64,000 nucleotides of DNA from Trileptium ribeirensis (Eukaryota > Nematoda > Enoplea > Enoplida > Thoracostomopsidae): assembly GCA_030248225.1 (NCBI GenBank), contig JASANE010030195.1:1-64000 (forward strand), read 5' to 3'. Of the stretch, positions 47,923 to 57,716 are shown one piece after another. A program made the position numbers and the translations under genes. Positions within the stretch are counted from its first letter, which is position 1. Each line of letters starts with the position of its first letter. The notes beneath the pieces were generated by a model. The model did not search any database and was not told where the DNA came from. It saw only the letters and a program-made list of their open reading frames with translations.

Positions 47923-48227
47923 AAACGAGGGTGAAGTGGAGCTAGCACGGTTTCATCAAGTGCGCATTTTGTGTAATCACTTGCAACGGGCTTTTTGTTT
48001 GATGTATATACTACTCTGATTCCATTCTGCACTTTTTCAGACGCTTTGTGCAACACTGTAGTCATTACCTTCTTCCGAATCGAGATCGACGATGGTTTGA
48101 GTCCTCGTGCTTGCTTTTGCGCTGAAGGAGCACTGGCAGTTGCTAAGGATTCCATGAGGCAACCACGCATAGCTGGCACTTTGGCTGCGTTACGTGAAAT
48201 AATTGTGAGCTGTCTGTGCGGGTACAT
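47923..48227 (-). CDS. KIFC1: Kinesin-14 (KIFC1-like) exon 1 with start codon
   Basis: 305 coding nt (101 codons + 2). ATG at 48227-48225 is the first in-frame ATG after an in-frame TAG 13 codons upstream, which supports it as the start. The donor is cgttt|gtgagt (GT at 47922-47921), a perfect consensus. It leaves TT, completed by the T of exon 2. It encodes MYPHRQLTIISRNAAKVPAM, then a Ser/Lys-rich stretch (ARGLKPSSISIRKKVMTTVL) and ends LDETVLAPLHPR(F). It is a basic, probably disordered tail. Intron 1 is about 16.5 kb. An upstream non-coding exon is possible and was not identified. Confidence 0.72.
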
Positions 48228-48445
48228 TTTCAATAATGCTGGAGAATGTTGAAATTTGTTGTTCTATTTTTGAGAGCCGATCCTCCAAATTAACCGATCC
48301 TCCAAATTAATAATGCTGGGCACACCGGCTAATACATTGTTTCGTCTTGATTAAACGAGTGATTGGATTTGAGGGAATACACAGGACGGCGATAAATACG
48401 TTGTTTGGGCGCGTTTTAACGTTGGCGATGTTGACAACAGCACAT

Positions 48446-48540
48446 CAATGAGTAACCAGAACCGAAATCAACCAGAAAAGAAACATTGATTTTTGCGGAA
48501 CCTGGTCTTATAGATAAAGTAAAATCAAAAGAGATATTAA
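48446..48540 (+). mobile_element. Fragment of a hAT left terminus
   Basis: 'aatgagtaaccagaaccgaaa' through 'ttgcggaacctggtcttata' and 'agataaagtaaaatc' is a diverged left end of the hAT family. No right end follows, so it is a truncated relic. Confidence 0.65.
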
Positions 48541-48873
48541 TGACCTTCTTCCTTTTCGGGGATAAATAATGGGCTTACATGGTTACATTACCAGTTAAAC
48601 GCTTTGATTTTGTTTTAAAAGTGTGCTGAGAGCTTTTCGACACCTGTGAGCAGGGTGGTCGCTGACCTCTCTATACCATATTCGGGAGTTTTCAGATTTT
48701 GTTTCTGTGAATTTCTGGGTGTTGTTCCTGGCACACTGGCATGGTAGAGCCGATAAAAACGGAGCTTTACTTACTCGATGACGAAGTGCCATAGTGGCTT
48801 TGACTGCGGAAGCAAGGGTCGTCAGGCCCATTTCCTCGCCATTCCGTGGCCGTTGCCATTGTCAGGGTGCAGC

Positions 48874-49242
48874 TACTGTTTGAGGCAATCCTCAAGCTGC
48901 TTGATTTGCGAGGCCAACTCACGAGCCTGAGCAGCAGTTTCTGGGTCAATGGCGCGTTTCTTACTCTTTAACTCTTCTAGTGCGTCCGCTTGACTCTGTT
49001 GCTTTAGCTTCTTCTGCTCAGCCAACCTAGCTTCATCGGCTACTTTGTCCTACAACGCTTGACGATAACGAAAGCTGGAACCCGCAACCGACTTAATAAG
49101 TTCAGGAGACAATTCCACCTCAGCAAACTTGCACGCGTCGTAGACAACGCGCTGAGCGATCAGACTCCTCTCGTTGGTTTTCAACCGACAAGTCACCGTT
49201 CACCGAAAATACGCCCGCAACGGTAGCATTTCCATGAGACAT
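48874..49242 (-). pseudogene. hAT-type transposase C-terminal (hATC) fragment
   Basis: Minus strand. From ATG 49242 it reads MSHGNATVAGVFSVNGDLSV-ENQREES. A one-base frame change near 49165 is followed by LIAQRVVYDACKFAEVELSP, ELIKSVAGSSFRYRQAL, an in-frame TAG near 49051, then a charged coil (DEARLAEQKKLKQQSQADAL, ARELASQIKQLEDCLKQ) to a stop at 48874. 'SHGNAxVExGFSxNxxxxVEN..EESLxAQRxVYD' is the hATC dimerisation block of the aquatic-animal hAT-like transposases, with the coil tail those proteins have. It is the same superfamily as the central-region pseudogene at 22.6-23.8 kb but a different insertion. It begins ~650 bp from the kinesin start codon. Confidence 0.72.
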
Positions 49243-49346
49243 GATCAGAACTTACTTTACCAACTGACACAACTTCGAGTATTCTGTGTTACTAGCCAAT
49301 ACGCTTGTAGAAATCGTCCAGTCTGGTACTGTCCAGTGTACACTCG

Positions 49347-49457
49347 GGCTGCCACTATTGTAAGGGAGCTACGTGCGGGCTATTTGCTATTAATACTGGC
49401 ACATATACAAAACAGTGTGGGGCTGCCGCTATTGTAAGGGCGGCTACGTGCGAGTTA
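49347..49457. repeat. Local duplication with a 74-bp period
   Basis: ggctgccactattgtaaggg at 49347 recurs as 'ggctgccgctattgtaaggg' at 49421, each followed by 'gctacgtgcg.g.tatttgct'. Confidence 0.8.
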
Positions 49458-52079
49458 TTTGCTCAGTCAATAAGTGGAAATAAAAATAAACATTAAAATT
49501 TCGGGGTTGCGGCCACCCAGCGTCAGCTGCTACACGGGCCTAAAAATGCTGAAACAGGGTAACAAAATTGTGGAATTTTGGTTTTTCGAATTAGCTGTAC
49601 GTTGGTGGTTAGATGATGCTATAGATTTTGTCAAAGCAGTTGGGTAGCTGGATACGATTAATGCAATTGTGATTGCATCAGAATCACTAGAACCCTACAA
49701 AGTAAAACTGTTTCCTTGTGATTTTGTAACTTTCGAATGTTACGACCGACGGTGTTACATTATTACGTCACCAATAACAAGGCCTATATGATTAGAGGAG
49801 AAATTCTGCTGGAAGCGACTATGATTTTTTCAACCTGCACTTCGAGACTAAAAAGCGATCTGTTTTCAAAATATTTCGCCAGTTTGCGAAAAAATTCGCT
49901 TCGCTATGCCTGAAATTGTAGAGAGTATCTTAGATTAACTGAGGCTCAATAAAAAATACGAACAAGAAATTTAGCAGTTATCACAGTATTTGGCATTTTC
50001 TCGACACAACCTATGCCTCCACTTAGCAAGTAAGCCCAACTTTCCACGCTTCTGAGAGGGAGCCGCTAATGTGCTGAAAATTAGAGCCACTGATTCTCCT
50101 AATGTACTGCGTGTGTATTGTCTTACTGTGCGTTTAAATAAGTTTTGGGAAGCTCAATGTCGAACCCCAAAATAGACAAAAAACACAGACTAGCAAGTTC
50201 CAAAGCCCCAGTTCCATCACCATGTTGTTAGACAGTCCTCTGCAATGTAAAATATTCGAAATCAGTTCATAGCTTCAGTATACAGCGAACTGCTTTAAAA
50301 TCGGCAAGGATGACATATGGTAGAGCGACTCGAATTCCACCCCGGCCCCCGAACTTTCAGTCGGCTGTTTTTCAGATTCTTTCGTAATGTAATCTAGCCC
50401 CTGGCGAATGAAACAATTATTTATACTAAATTTCAGTTAATGTTGCTTAGTTTCACGCTAACAACAGAACTTTCTTAATTCATGCATGGGCGCCAGGAGA
50501 TTCTTTGCACACTTTTTCCATTCATTTTACAAAGGCGCCTACGGATGGTAGCGCGGCTTAAGCTAATCACAAGGCAGGAGAAAATATAATTAATGCAAAG
50601 TAAAAATTAAATATTTGCAAATTCCCTAAATAGTGGAAATAGAGGCTAAATGGAGTAGTTTATTCTTCAAGAGTCTACGCAATAGACAATATTTTAATTA
50701 ACTCTTTCGCGCGCGAATTTATTGGTGTATTGTGCAATGTTGATAAAAGCTAGCCGGCGCCAGAGACCAAATCTGAGATGCGAGAGTGAAATTTGTGTTT
50801 GCAAACCACTGAACTATCTGGGAACTGTCGCTCGACTCCTTAAGTAACCTCGCAACGCAGCGAATAACAACACATGTGCAAACACACAAATATCGCAAAC
50901 TGAGCAACCACAACAACTCAAAACGAGTGGCAGGATTGCATTAATGTTAACCCTTTCAAGTAGAAATTCATCAAACGTGCAGCAGTTACCCATTCAGTGC
51001 TCAACTGTTCACAATTAAAACATAAGTTGCGAATTCGTATGCTCATCGATTTCATTATGCGGCTTATAAGTTTTCATTCCCATTGAATTTTTCGAGATGT
51101 CTTAAGAAACCAAGTAATAGCTTCTAAACAGCAGCACAGATTGTGTACGAGGTCAGTAACCAAACAATTAAACATAAATTCACCGTTGTTGGAAAAGTCG
51201 TTTCAAATTCCGCATGATGACGCCGCAAGCGACGAACTCATAATTGCACCCGCACTCCATCCCAGCCCACCGATTGACTCCTGGAATTGACTCCCCAAGC
51301 ATTAAGTTATCCCGCTTTAAACTTCGGGCCTCTAGTATGTATGCCTATAATGTCATAGACGTTCAATACAGGCTTTATAAGTTTCCAGTAACGAGCTCAA
51401 TTTTCCCAAGCAAAGTTATCCTTGTTTGGTGAGTAGCGGAGTTCCGATGCCTCGCTTATGAGGCCAACCTAGTCGTAAATAAAACAAATTAATTCACCAT
51501 CCCGTTACAATGTTAACATTTTGAGTATCTGCGAGAACCTACAATTTTGACGCTACACTTAATTTTCATTTAAACGCGCCTCTCTAAGCTTTGCCGACTA
51601 CCGTCTAATTCGAAACTCTTGCATTTACTAAAAGATTTGTGAACCGGAGCGTGGTTTGAGACGTATTGAATAAATCGAAAATGGTTTCCCCTACAATAGT
51701 AATTAGCCATTGAATTGTTGATTGTTCGAAATACTGTTTAGACTCAGAAAATCTACTGTTTTGGCACTAAAAATAATTCCATGTCCAAACTTTCTCATAT
51801 GAAGGTAGTCCTCATTGAATGAGGTGTCGAACAAACCCCTTACAAAAAAGCGCTACAATGCCCCCAAAATGGGCGGCCTCTGAAGGCCGGATGCTGCTAT
51901 TCTCTTGTGGGCCCTGCCAGGGGCAGCGGAACGATTTTATAAATGGGGGCTACAGATAGGCACTATTATAATTTGTATTAATGGCCCAGAATGTAATAAA
52001 ACTCGATAGATATTAACGTTTCTCTAACTATTCATTATGCATAATTTACTGTAATTATCCTGGTATCCTTGTATACATG
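49458..52079. other. Intergenic stretch; one family-E repeat
   Basis: 49600-49700 matches 9380-9480 in opposite orientation. No gene, RNA gene or transposon end was recognised in the rest. Short frames at 50.7 and 51.2 kb look like chance. Confidence 0.4.
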
Positions 52080-52380
52080 TACTAGGACCAGTTCTGGCCC
52101 TAAGGGATCCCAGCTGCACCACCATTTTCTCTTTGTGTGGTACCCGGACAACCCCGGCTTCCACGAGTCCCCGGTGATCTATGCGATGACCCAGGGGAAC
52201 CGCTTAGCTTAGTAGGCTGCCAGCGGGTTAACCAGGGTGTTCGGCCTGGCCCCTATATCGGCCCACGTATCTAGTGGTACGAAGGTCCCCCTGAGGGAGA
52301 GTCAACCCCTAAGCCTGCTCACGGGTAATAAGGCTGACTCGCCTTTCCCTCAATCCTACTTAAATCCTTGATCTTAAATG
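52080..52380. other. GC-rich block of unknown nature
   Basis: About 300 bp noticeably richer in G and C than either side ('gtggtacccggacaaccccgg', 'gccagcgggttaaccagggt', 'aaggtccccctgagggagag'). No open frame of note. It could be a structured RNA, a promoter region or a retroelement untranslated region; I cannot decide. Confidence 0.4.
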
Positions 52381-53070
52381 GTGGTGAATTTTCTTGTTTG
52401 GATCCGAGGCTAACCGATTTCTTAATGGGTAAAGCCTGGTCGGGTTTGTAAAACCACTGAAATAATTGTTTCCTTTCATAGCTTTGGAACTCCGTTTGCC
52501 TGGCGCGAAGGACGCTTACTTATCATATGACCATTACGGGAAACATATCGCCTAAATCTTTACCGAACACTCAAACATTTTATTCGAACAATACATAAAC
52601 ACTCATGTAATTATACCGTATACAACTTATTTACATCCGGCGACTCTTGCGGGTACCACGCAGTGCACCCTTATCATGTACAAATGCTTGGTGATGTGAA
52701 TATTTATTAAGCCCCGCCTAAGAATCAGCTCGGCTCGCGCTTACATTTTATGCCCCAGGGACTGTGTTACCCGCCTGACAGTACACAGGAGTACTTTCCT
52801 TGTCAACTACTTTGTCCACTTTGCCTGTAAAACACTCTATGCTTTTATTGTTAAACAGTCGTTTCAATCTGTATTTCATCCATGTGAGGATGGTTCACTG
52901 AGTTCGGATGTCAGCTGCGGATCGCCAGTATTGTTAATTTATGATTGAAGGATCTGCCTGCGCCAGGGTCAGGTTAAAAACGCGAGTCGTTATTAAAAGA
53001 GGGATGCGCTGCTGCGTCTCCCGAGTTTTGTTGCCTTGTAAAGCCTTTTTGAGCTGTTGGTTTGACATGA
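52381..53070. other. Non-coding stretch before the hairpin series
   Basis: Mixed composition, no gene. A short GC-rich piece at 52635-52800 precedes AT-rich DNA. Confidence 0.35.
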
Positions 53071-53128
53071 AAAGGTGGCGCTGTATCGAAACCCACCGTG
53101 TCTAAACGGTTTATGGGTCCGCGCCTTT
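53071..53128. other. Hairpin a of the shared-loop series
   Basis: Inner stem ACCGT (53095-53099) with ACGGT (53106-53110) closing loop gtctaa. Next stem ACCC (53091-53094) with GGGT (53115-53118). Outer stem GGCGC (53077-53081) with GCGCC (53121-53125). The loop CCGTGTCTAAACGG is shared with hairpins b and c, while the outer stems differ. Confidence 0.55.
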
Positions 53129-53580
53129 AAATTTAGTACGCAGAAAAGTTTGGAAGGACAATTGGTTTATATCCTTCTCAGGGTCGTCGCTCGACTAACG
53201 GGTGCGAGCACACGAATTTAGTTACAATTTTGACTCAGCTATGCGTCGCAGCTGACTTCGTCTCGTTTCCTAATTTAGGTATTCGCTTAGTAATTCGCTT
53301 CTGCGAGTACCTTTGAATTAAAATGGATGTCCGCAGTCATTTGCAAGCATGAATAGGGCGCGTGCTGCCGTGCCCTCAACAAATTTCTTTATTTGAAAAC
53401 CAAAAGACGGCAGTGATGGTTTTAAGTTTGAAAACACTTCGGATACCCCTGCATGGTTAGAATAGTAGAGTTGCAAAATCGTGAGAAGTGGGGAAGACAA
53501 CGCACGAAAGGTCCGGACGCAACACTCCCTGTGGAGCAGCCGCATCGACCCATCGATAGTTGTTACATTGTAAAATGCGT

Positions 53581-53622
53581 GACGGGGTGCTCTACCGTGT
53601 CTAAAACGGCCTGAGACCCGTC
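53581..53622. other. Hairpin b of the shared-loop series
   Basis: CCGT (53595-53598) pairs ACGG (53606-53609) around gtctaaa. CTC (53590-53592) pairs GAG (53613-53615). GACGGG (53581-53586) pairs CCCGTC (53617-53622). The bases gattttttgggg follow directly, including an ATTTTTGG that resembles an Sm-binding site, but hairpins a and c lack it. Confidence 0.6.
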
Positions 53623-53639
53623 TGGATTTTTGGGGTTAA

Positions 53640-53885
53640 TTGACTGAAATTGTTGCTCGGAACGGACCGAATCTCAGAGTAGAAGCTCGAATTTCGGGGG
53701 CTAGCGTCAGGGGTTCCGTTCTTAATTTCTTTCAGCATGCTCCACGCGGGCAAATGACTGCGTCGTCCCGAGCGGACCGCTCGCTCTACTTCCTCAATAC
53801 TGGGTCTTTAAGTCGTGTGACCTGGGGTGTTCTTGAGGATTTGCCTATAGCTCAGACTCGTCTCAAACTACTGATTCGAAAGTGA
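53640..53885 (+). other. Open frame between hairpins, not supported as a gene
   Basis: 82 codons are open with no motif. The same stretch shares words with the region after hairpin c ('aagctcgaatttc' / 'ggctcgaaaattt', 'ctagcg' in both). That suggests repeated non-coding units of about 420-500 bp and argues against a gene. Confidence 0.3.
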
Positions 53886-54005
53886 GCGCGGATGGAGCAC
53901 TAGTCGAAAGAGGCTCCATTTTCTCTTGACGGTCATTGAAAATTTAGAATTGTTGTATAATGCCAATTTGCGGCGGGGTCCTGAACGGTTTGATGCAAAT
54001 TGTTA

Positions 54006-54041
54006 CAGTCTTCTACCGTGTCTAAACGGCCTGGAAGACTG
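54006..54041. other. Hairpin c of the shared-loop series
   Basis: CAGTCTTC (54006-54013) pairs perfectly with GAAGACTG (54034-54041). Inside it CCGT (54016-54019) pairs ACGG (54026-54029) around gtctaa. It has the same 'ta' and 'cct' joints as hairpin b but an entirely different outer stem sequence. Confidence 0.62.
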
Positions 54042-54264
54042 GGTTTTTCTTTCTTAAACGACTTTACGGGGAACGATTTGCTGAAACGCTCAGGGATCAA
54101 GGCTCGAAAATTTGATGAGAAGCCTAGCGCGGATCCTTACTAATACTCAACTAACTTTTGCCTGAGCGGCTGCCTCCAGGTCAACGCGCTACTGATTTCC
54201 TGCTTCAATTGCCTTACCCCTCCCGTGTGTACTTCTTATCCCCTTAACCCTTTCACATCACTAA

Positions 54265-54744
54265 AATTCGCCCTTTCGACGAAGGGTTCGAGCTTGGTTT
54301 GGACGATTTGGGCCACAACTTGGGGATGCTCTGGAAAAAGTTCGTAGCACATTAGAAGAACTGGACATTCAAATTCGTCTTCTACAGGAACCCGTGATGC
54401 ACAGTCATCCGGAACGAAATCAATGGCTGAATACTGCTAATCGTCGACGTGCGCGAATTGAGCCATTCTGGCAGCAACATCAACGCCAATTTCATCGCTT
54501 CTTTGCGGCACAAGTCGATGGTGCAGATAATCGTATGCGTCGTCTATACGCGGGATACCGATCTTGTTTATCGAGCTTCGGCGCTCCACCTTACTTAGCG
54601 CCTGAACATTATCTACGGCCAATTAGCTATCTCCCTGAACAAATTCAGCGTATCAATCGGAACGATTTCAGTATATTCGCCTCTCTGGATCAACCGCTAC
54701 CGGAAATGCCAAACGCTGAATGGGGCGTCTACAATCATCAATAA
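54265..54744 (+). pseudogene. Orphan coding fragment, unrecognised
   Basis: Plus-strand frame open from 54265 (after a TAA at 54262) to TAA 54742, about 159 codons. It reads like a real protein: DALEKVRSTLEELDIQIRLL (coiled), RRRARIEPFWQQHQRQFHRF, YLAPEHYLRPISYLPEQIQR, and ends LPEMPNAEWGVYNHQ. The first ATG is at 54397, but sequence quality does not change there, so the 5' part is probably missing or spliced. It is rich in R, Q and P like the ORF at 59.6-61.7 kb, which suggests but does not prove a common source. No known domain. Confidence 0.5.
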
Positions 54745-57257
54745 TTGATAAACTGCTAATAGCAATAATAACTTGTAACTATTAGTGATTATATTCTGGA
54801 TTGGACTTTCGCCATAAAAACAATTATTGACAATTTGCTTTATATGAACAATGAACAATGTGCCATTGACATTTTATTCGTCATGATGTGCCAAAAGAAG
54901 AATGAAGAATATGGACATTACTTGTGATGTACCAAAATTATATTTTTATAGTCACTGTTAATGTTGCTTATGTTTCTTTTATAGTGTTATAGCGAGTATA
55001 TATGACCTGGTAATTATATGATGATATGAATATGGTTGTTGTAAAGTCATGTAATCATAGGCATCGGGCCTATATAAAGGACTCAACCTCGATTTTCGAG
55101 ACAAAATTTATAACAAATTTCATTTTACTTATCAGAAAAATCACTGAATCTTTTCTTTATTTCAAAATAACCTAAAGCTAAACATCCGGTTCCGCTTTGG
55201 GGGAATAAAAAGCGAATTTTCATTTAAGATGATACGGAATTTTAACTTAATATGGCTTTAAACTAGTTAATTTCTCCAGAAAATTTATGTTGGAATTTTT
55301 CTAAACCTATCAATTTCCACATTATAATTCCTTCAGAGTTATGGAATTTATAAAAAATTTATAATATACTCATGGTAAATTAAGTACTAATTTAAGTACA
55401 GTAAGTAACTACCTCTATAATATTGTGTTGAGCTTGGTTACAGGGATATGTCATATTTTGTGTTTAATTCGTTGTGTTATTTGCTTTTATATTATAATAT
55501 GTTATGATATAATCTGGGTTAAATATCAACTTGCACAACTTTTGGGCTGAACAGAGCCAAAATCATAATATCACTTTTCAACCAAATTTCATTCATAAAT
55601 TATAACTGGGTTTTTAGAACCATTTTCTTTGCTTTAGCAACCACTAAAACTATTTACAACAATTTTATAGCTATATGAGCAGTTTCTATATTTCAACTAA
55701 AAGGTTTTCGAATTGATATAAACAAAAATTCTTATTTTTCTGAATTTTATATCGCTTTGTATAATTGATTCGGGTAACTATTTTGTGTAATTCAGTATTC
55801 GATATAACATTATATTCAAATAACCTTGGTTAGTTAATTGTTACAGTGTATAATATGTTTGCTCAGCATTAATCTGTTACTGCCATAATACTTTATTTTT
55901 GTTCGCATTGATAACCTGTTATATTCCATTATAATCGTTCTATTGATGCTTTATATGAATAACGTTGTGGTTATTATTTGCTTATAATATATGGGTTCTC
56001 TATAAAATAATTTTTCGTCAAATAGAAATGAATAGTTCGAATACAAGTTTGACCTGCTCCTTAGATCACATACTCAACAGGGACGTTGAGGAGTCGGGTC
56101 CGGGGGATGTCAACTTTTGGGCAGGTCCAACCTTGTATTTCCTTCCCTCATAGATAATATTTCATAGGTTTTGATCTAACTACTAAAATTATATCGATTT
56201 CATTATCCTCCCCTGGGGATATCCACCTCCCCACAGGGGCGACTCCTATATCTAACTCCGAGAGGGAGAAAATTGTTCAAACTTTATATTACACTCCTCC
56301 TTTCTTACCCTTACCCACATATTACCCCTTAAAACTGACTTTAAATCTAGAGATTTATCAATTCCAATCATTTTACTTAAATAACACATTTTCCTTGGCT
56401 TCATCATTATTTCCTCCCGGTGGGTGGGTTATGGTCCATGACGGATAAATTCACACTTATTCCCACTCGGGTGAACCCATCACTTATTCATATATCGGGG
56501 TATATTATTCCTATATCCTAATCCACACTTTATTTTACTTGAAAATCAATATTTTTACTCTCCTAACAAATTTACCAATTCGTTAATATTTTTCCAATTC
56601 GGGGACAACTTTTCCCTATCGCTAGATTATATTTCACCTTTTCCTTAGGTGGAAACCCCCTTAATTCCGTTATTTCTCTATTTCTAATAACCTCGGGTTC
56701 CACTAATTTTCGCTATTCTCTCCTAACCACAAATATAACAATATTTGGCTTTTCCTAATCATATACGAATTCACAAACTTTTAAAACTATCAAAGGGGCT
56801 TCCACTCATTCATTTCCCTCTGGAAATATACCCAACCCTTACGGAATACCCCTGTGTGACCTTATTTCTAACTCCCAACTAAATGGCGATCAGGCGAGCG
56901 GGGAACCAGTCGAGGTTCTCAATTTTGCGAGCAATTTAGCGTGCAATTTTCTTGAATTTAGTGGAGCTGCATTTACGGGTGCGCGGAGCATCAGTCGGAC
57001 GCGCCAGCACCCGCAAAGGCAGCTCGCGCTCGTGAAGCTCTGAAAGCGCGGAAAACGCCCCAGGAGGACCTCCACCCTGTGCTACACAGTAGGAGCCTCC
57101 TGGGCAAAACTCCAAGGCCAAAACGAAAAGCCAAACTCAAAACCGAAAAGATGAATTAAATAAAATGCCCGGGCGACAACCGCCACGAGCAAAACGAAAA
57201 ACGGCCGTCTATGCGGCTTCTCTACTCGACTGGTCCCGACGCTGCGCCGAGCCATTT
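54745..57257. other. AT-rich then pyrimidine-rich non-coding stretch
   Basis: 54745-56030 is strongly AT-rich. 56160-56880 is T/C-rich on the plus strand with frequent 'cctccc', 'ttaccc' words. Around 56960-57154 a plus-strand frame of about 57 codons is basic (DAPAPAKAARAREALKARKT, KTPRPKRKAKLKTEKMN) and may be a gene relic, but it has no start and no partner. Confidence 0.4.
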
Positions 57258-57266
57258 CCTTTTATA
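57258..57266 (-). promoter_or_regulatory. TATA box, leftward
   Basis: Minus strand reads TATAAAAGG, a consensus TATA box, in a GC-rich setting. About 25-35 bp downstream on that strand (57225-57240) is cagtcgagtagagaagcc, where transcription would begin. Any transcript would run left through 57.2-56.9 kb. It could be a retroelement promoter. The prediction rests on sequence alone. Confidence 0.35.
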
Positions 57267-57663
57267 CGCTGTTCTCTACCCCCTTTAAATGTCCGGTTTC
57301 CCCAGTCGTGCTAGCCCACCCACAAAATTCGAAATTTTAAATTCGCCGCCAACCAAATCTTGTCGCTATGTATGCAGCATAAACCATTAAGCAAACTATA
57401 TATACACAACATTTGAGAAGTGCACAACGGCTACATATAAACATACACTGCTAAACTGTACAGCTTGGAAACATCGTTTGTAATAGTCTCTCTATGGGCA
57501 GTTGTCGCCTGGCCTCGACAGCAGAAAGTGGCCGAAAGATGCCAGCAGTGCCAAAACCTCGCGCTGGTCGGCGCGACAATTTCCAAGAGAGAAATATACG
57601 GGCGCTCAGAGCGCCGAAATTTAACCAGGAGCGTATTTTAGGTGCTTGCAGATTAACGGAAAA

Positions 57664-57716
57664 CAGTAGGCGGCCGGGGGCTGGACCAGGTTCATGCCCT
57701 GGCTGGTCGCCTACTG
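57664..57716. other. Strong hairpin with a 12-pair stem
   Basis: CAGTAGGCGGCC (57664-57675) pairs with GGTCGCCTACTG (57705-57716), with one G-U pair. A second stem CCAGG (57686-57690) with CCTGG (57698-57702) sits inside. Further short hairpins follow: GGCCT/AGGCC near 57750 and GGTCC/GGACC near 57815-57830. Confidence 0.65.

Noticed and set aside
53581..53640. snRNA or spliced-leader gene at hairpin b because of the ATTTTTGG Sm-like site
   Set aside because: Hairpins a and c lack the site, and no U-RNA signature (U1/U2/U4/U5 motifs) or leader exon with splice donor was seen.
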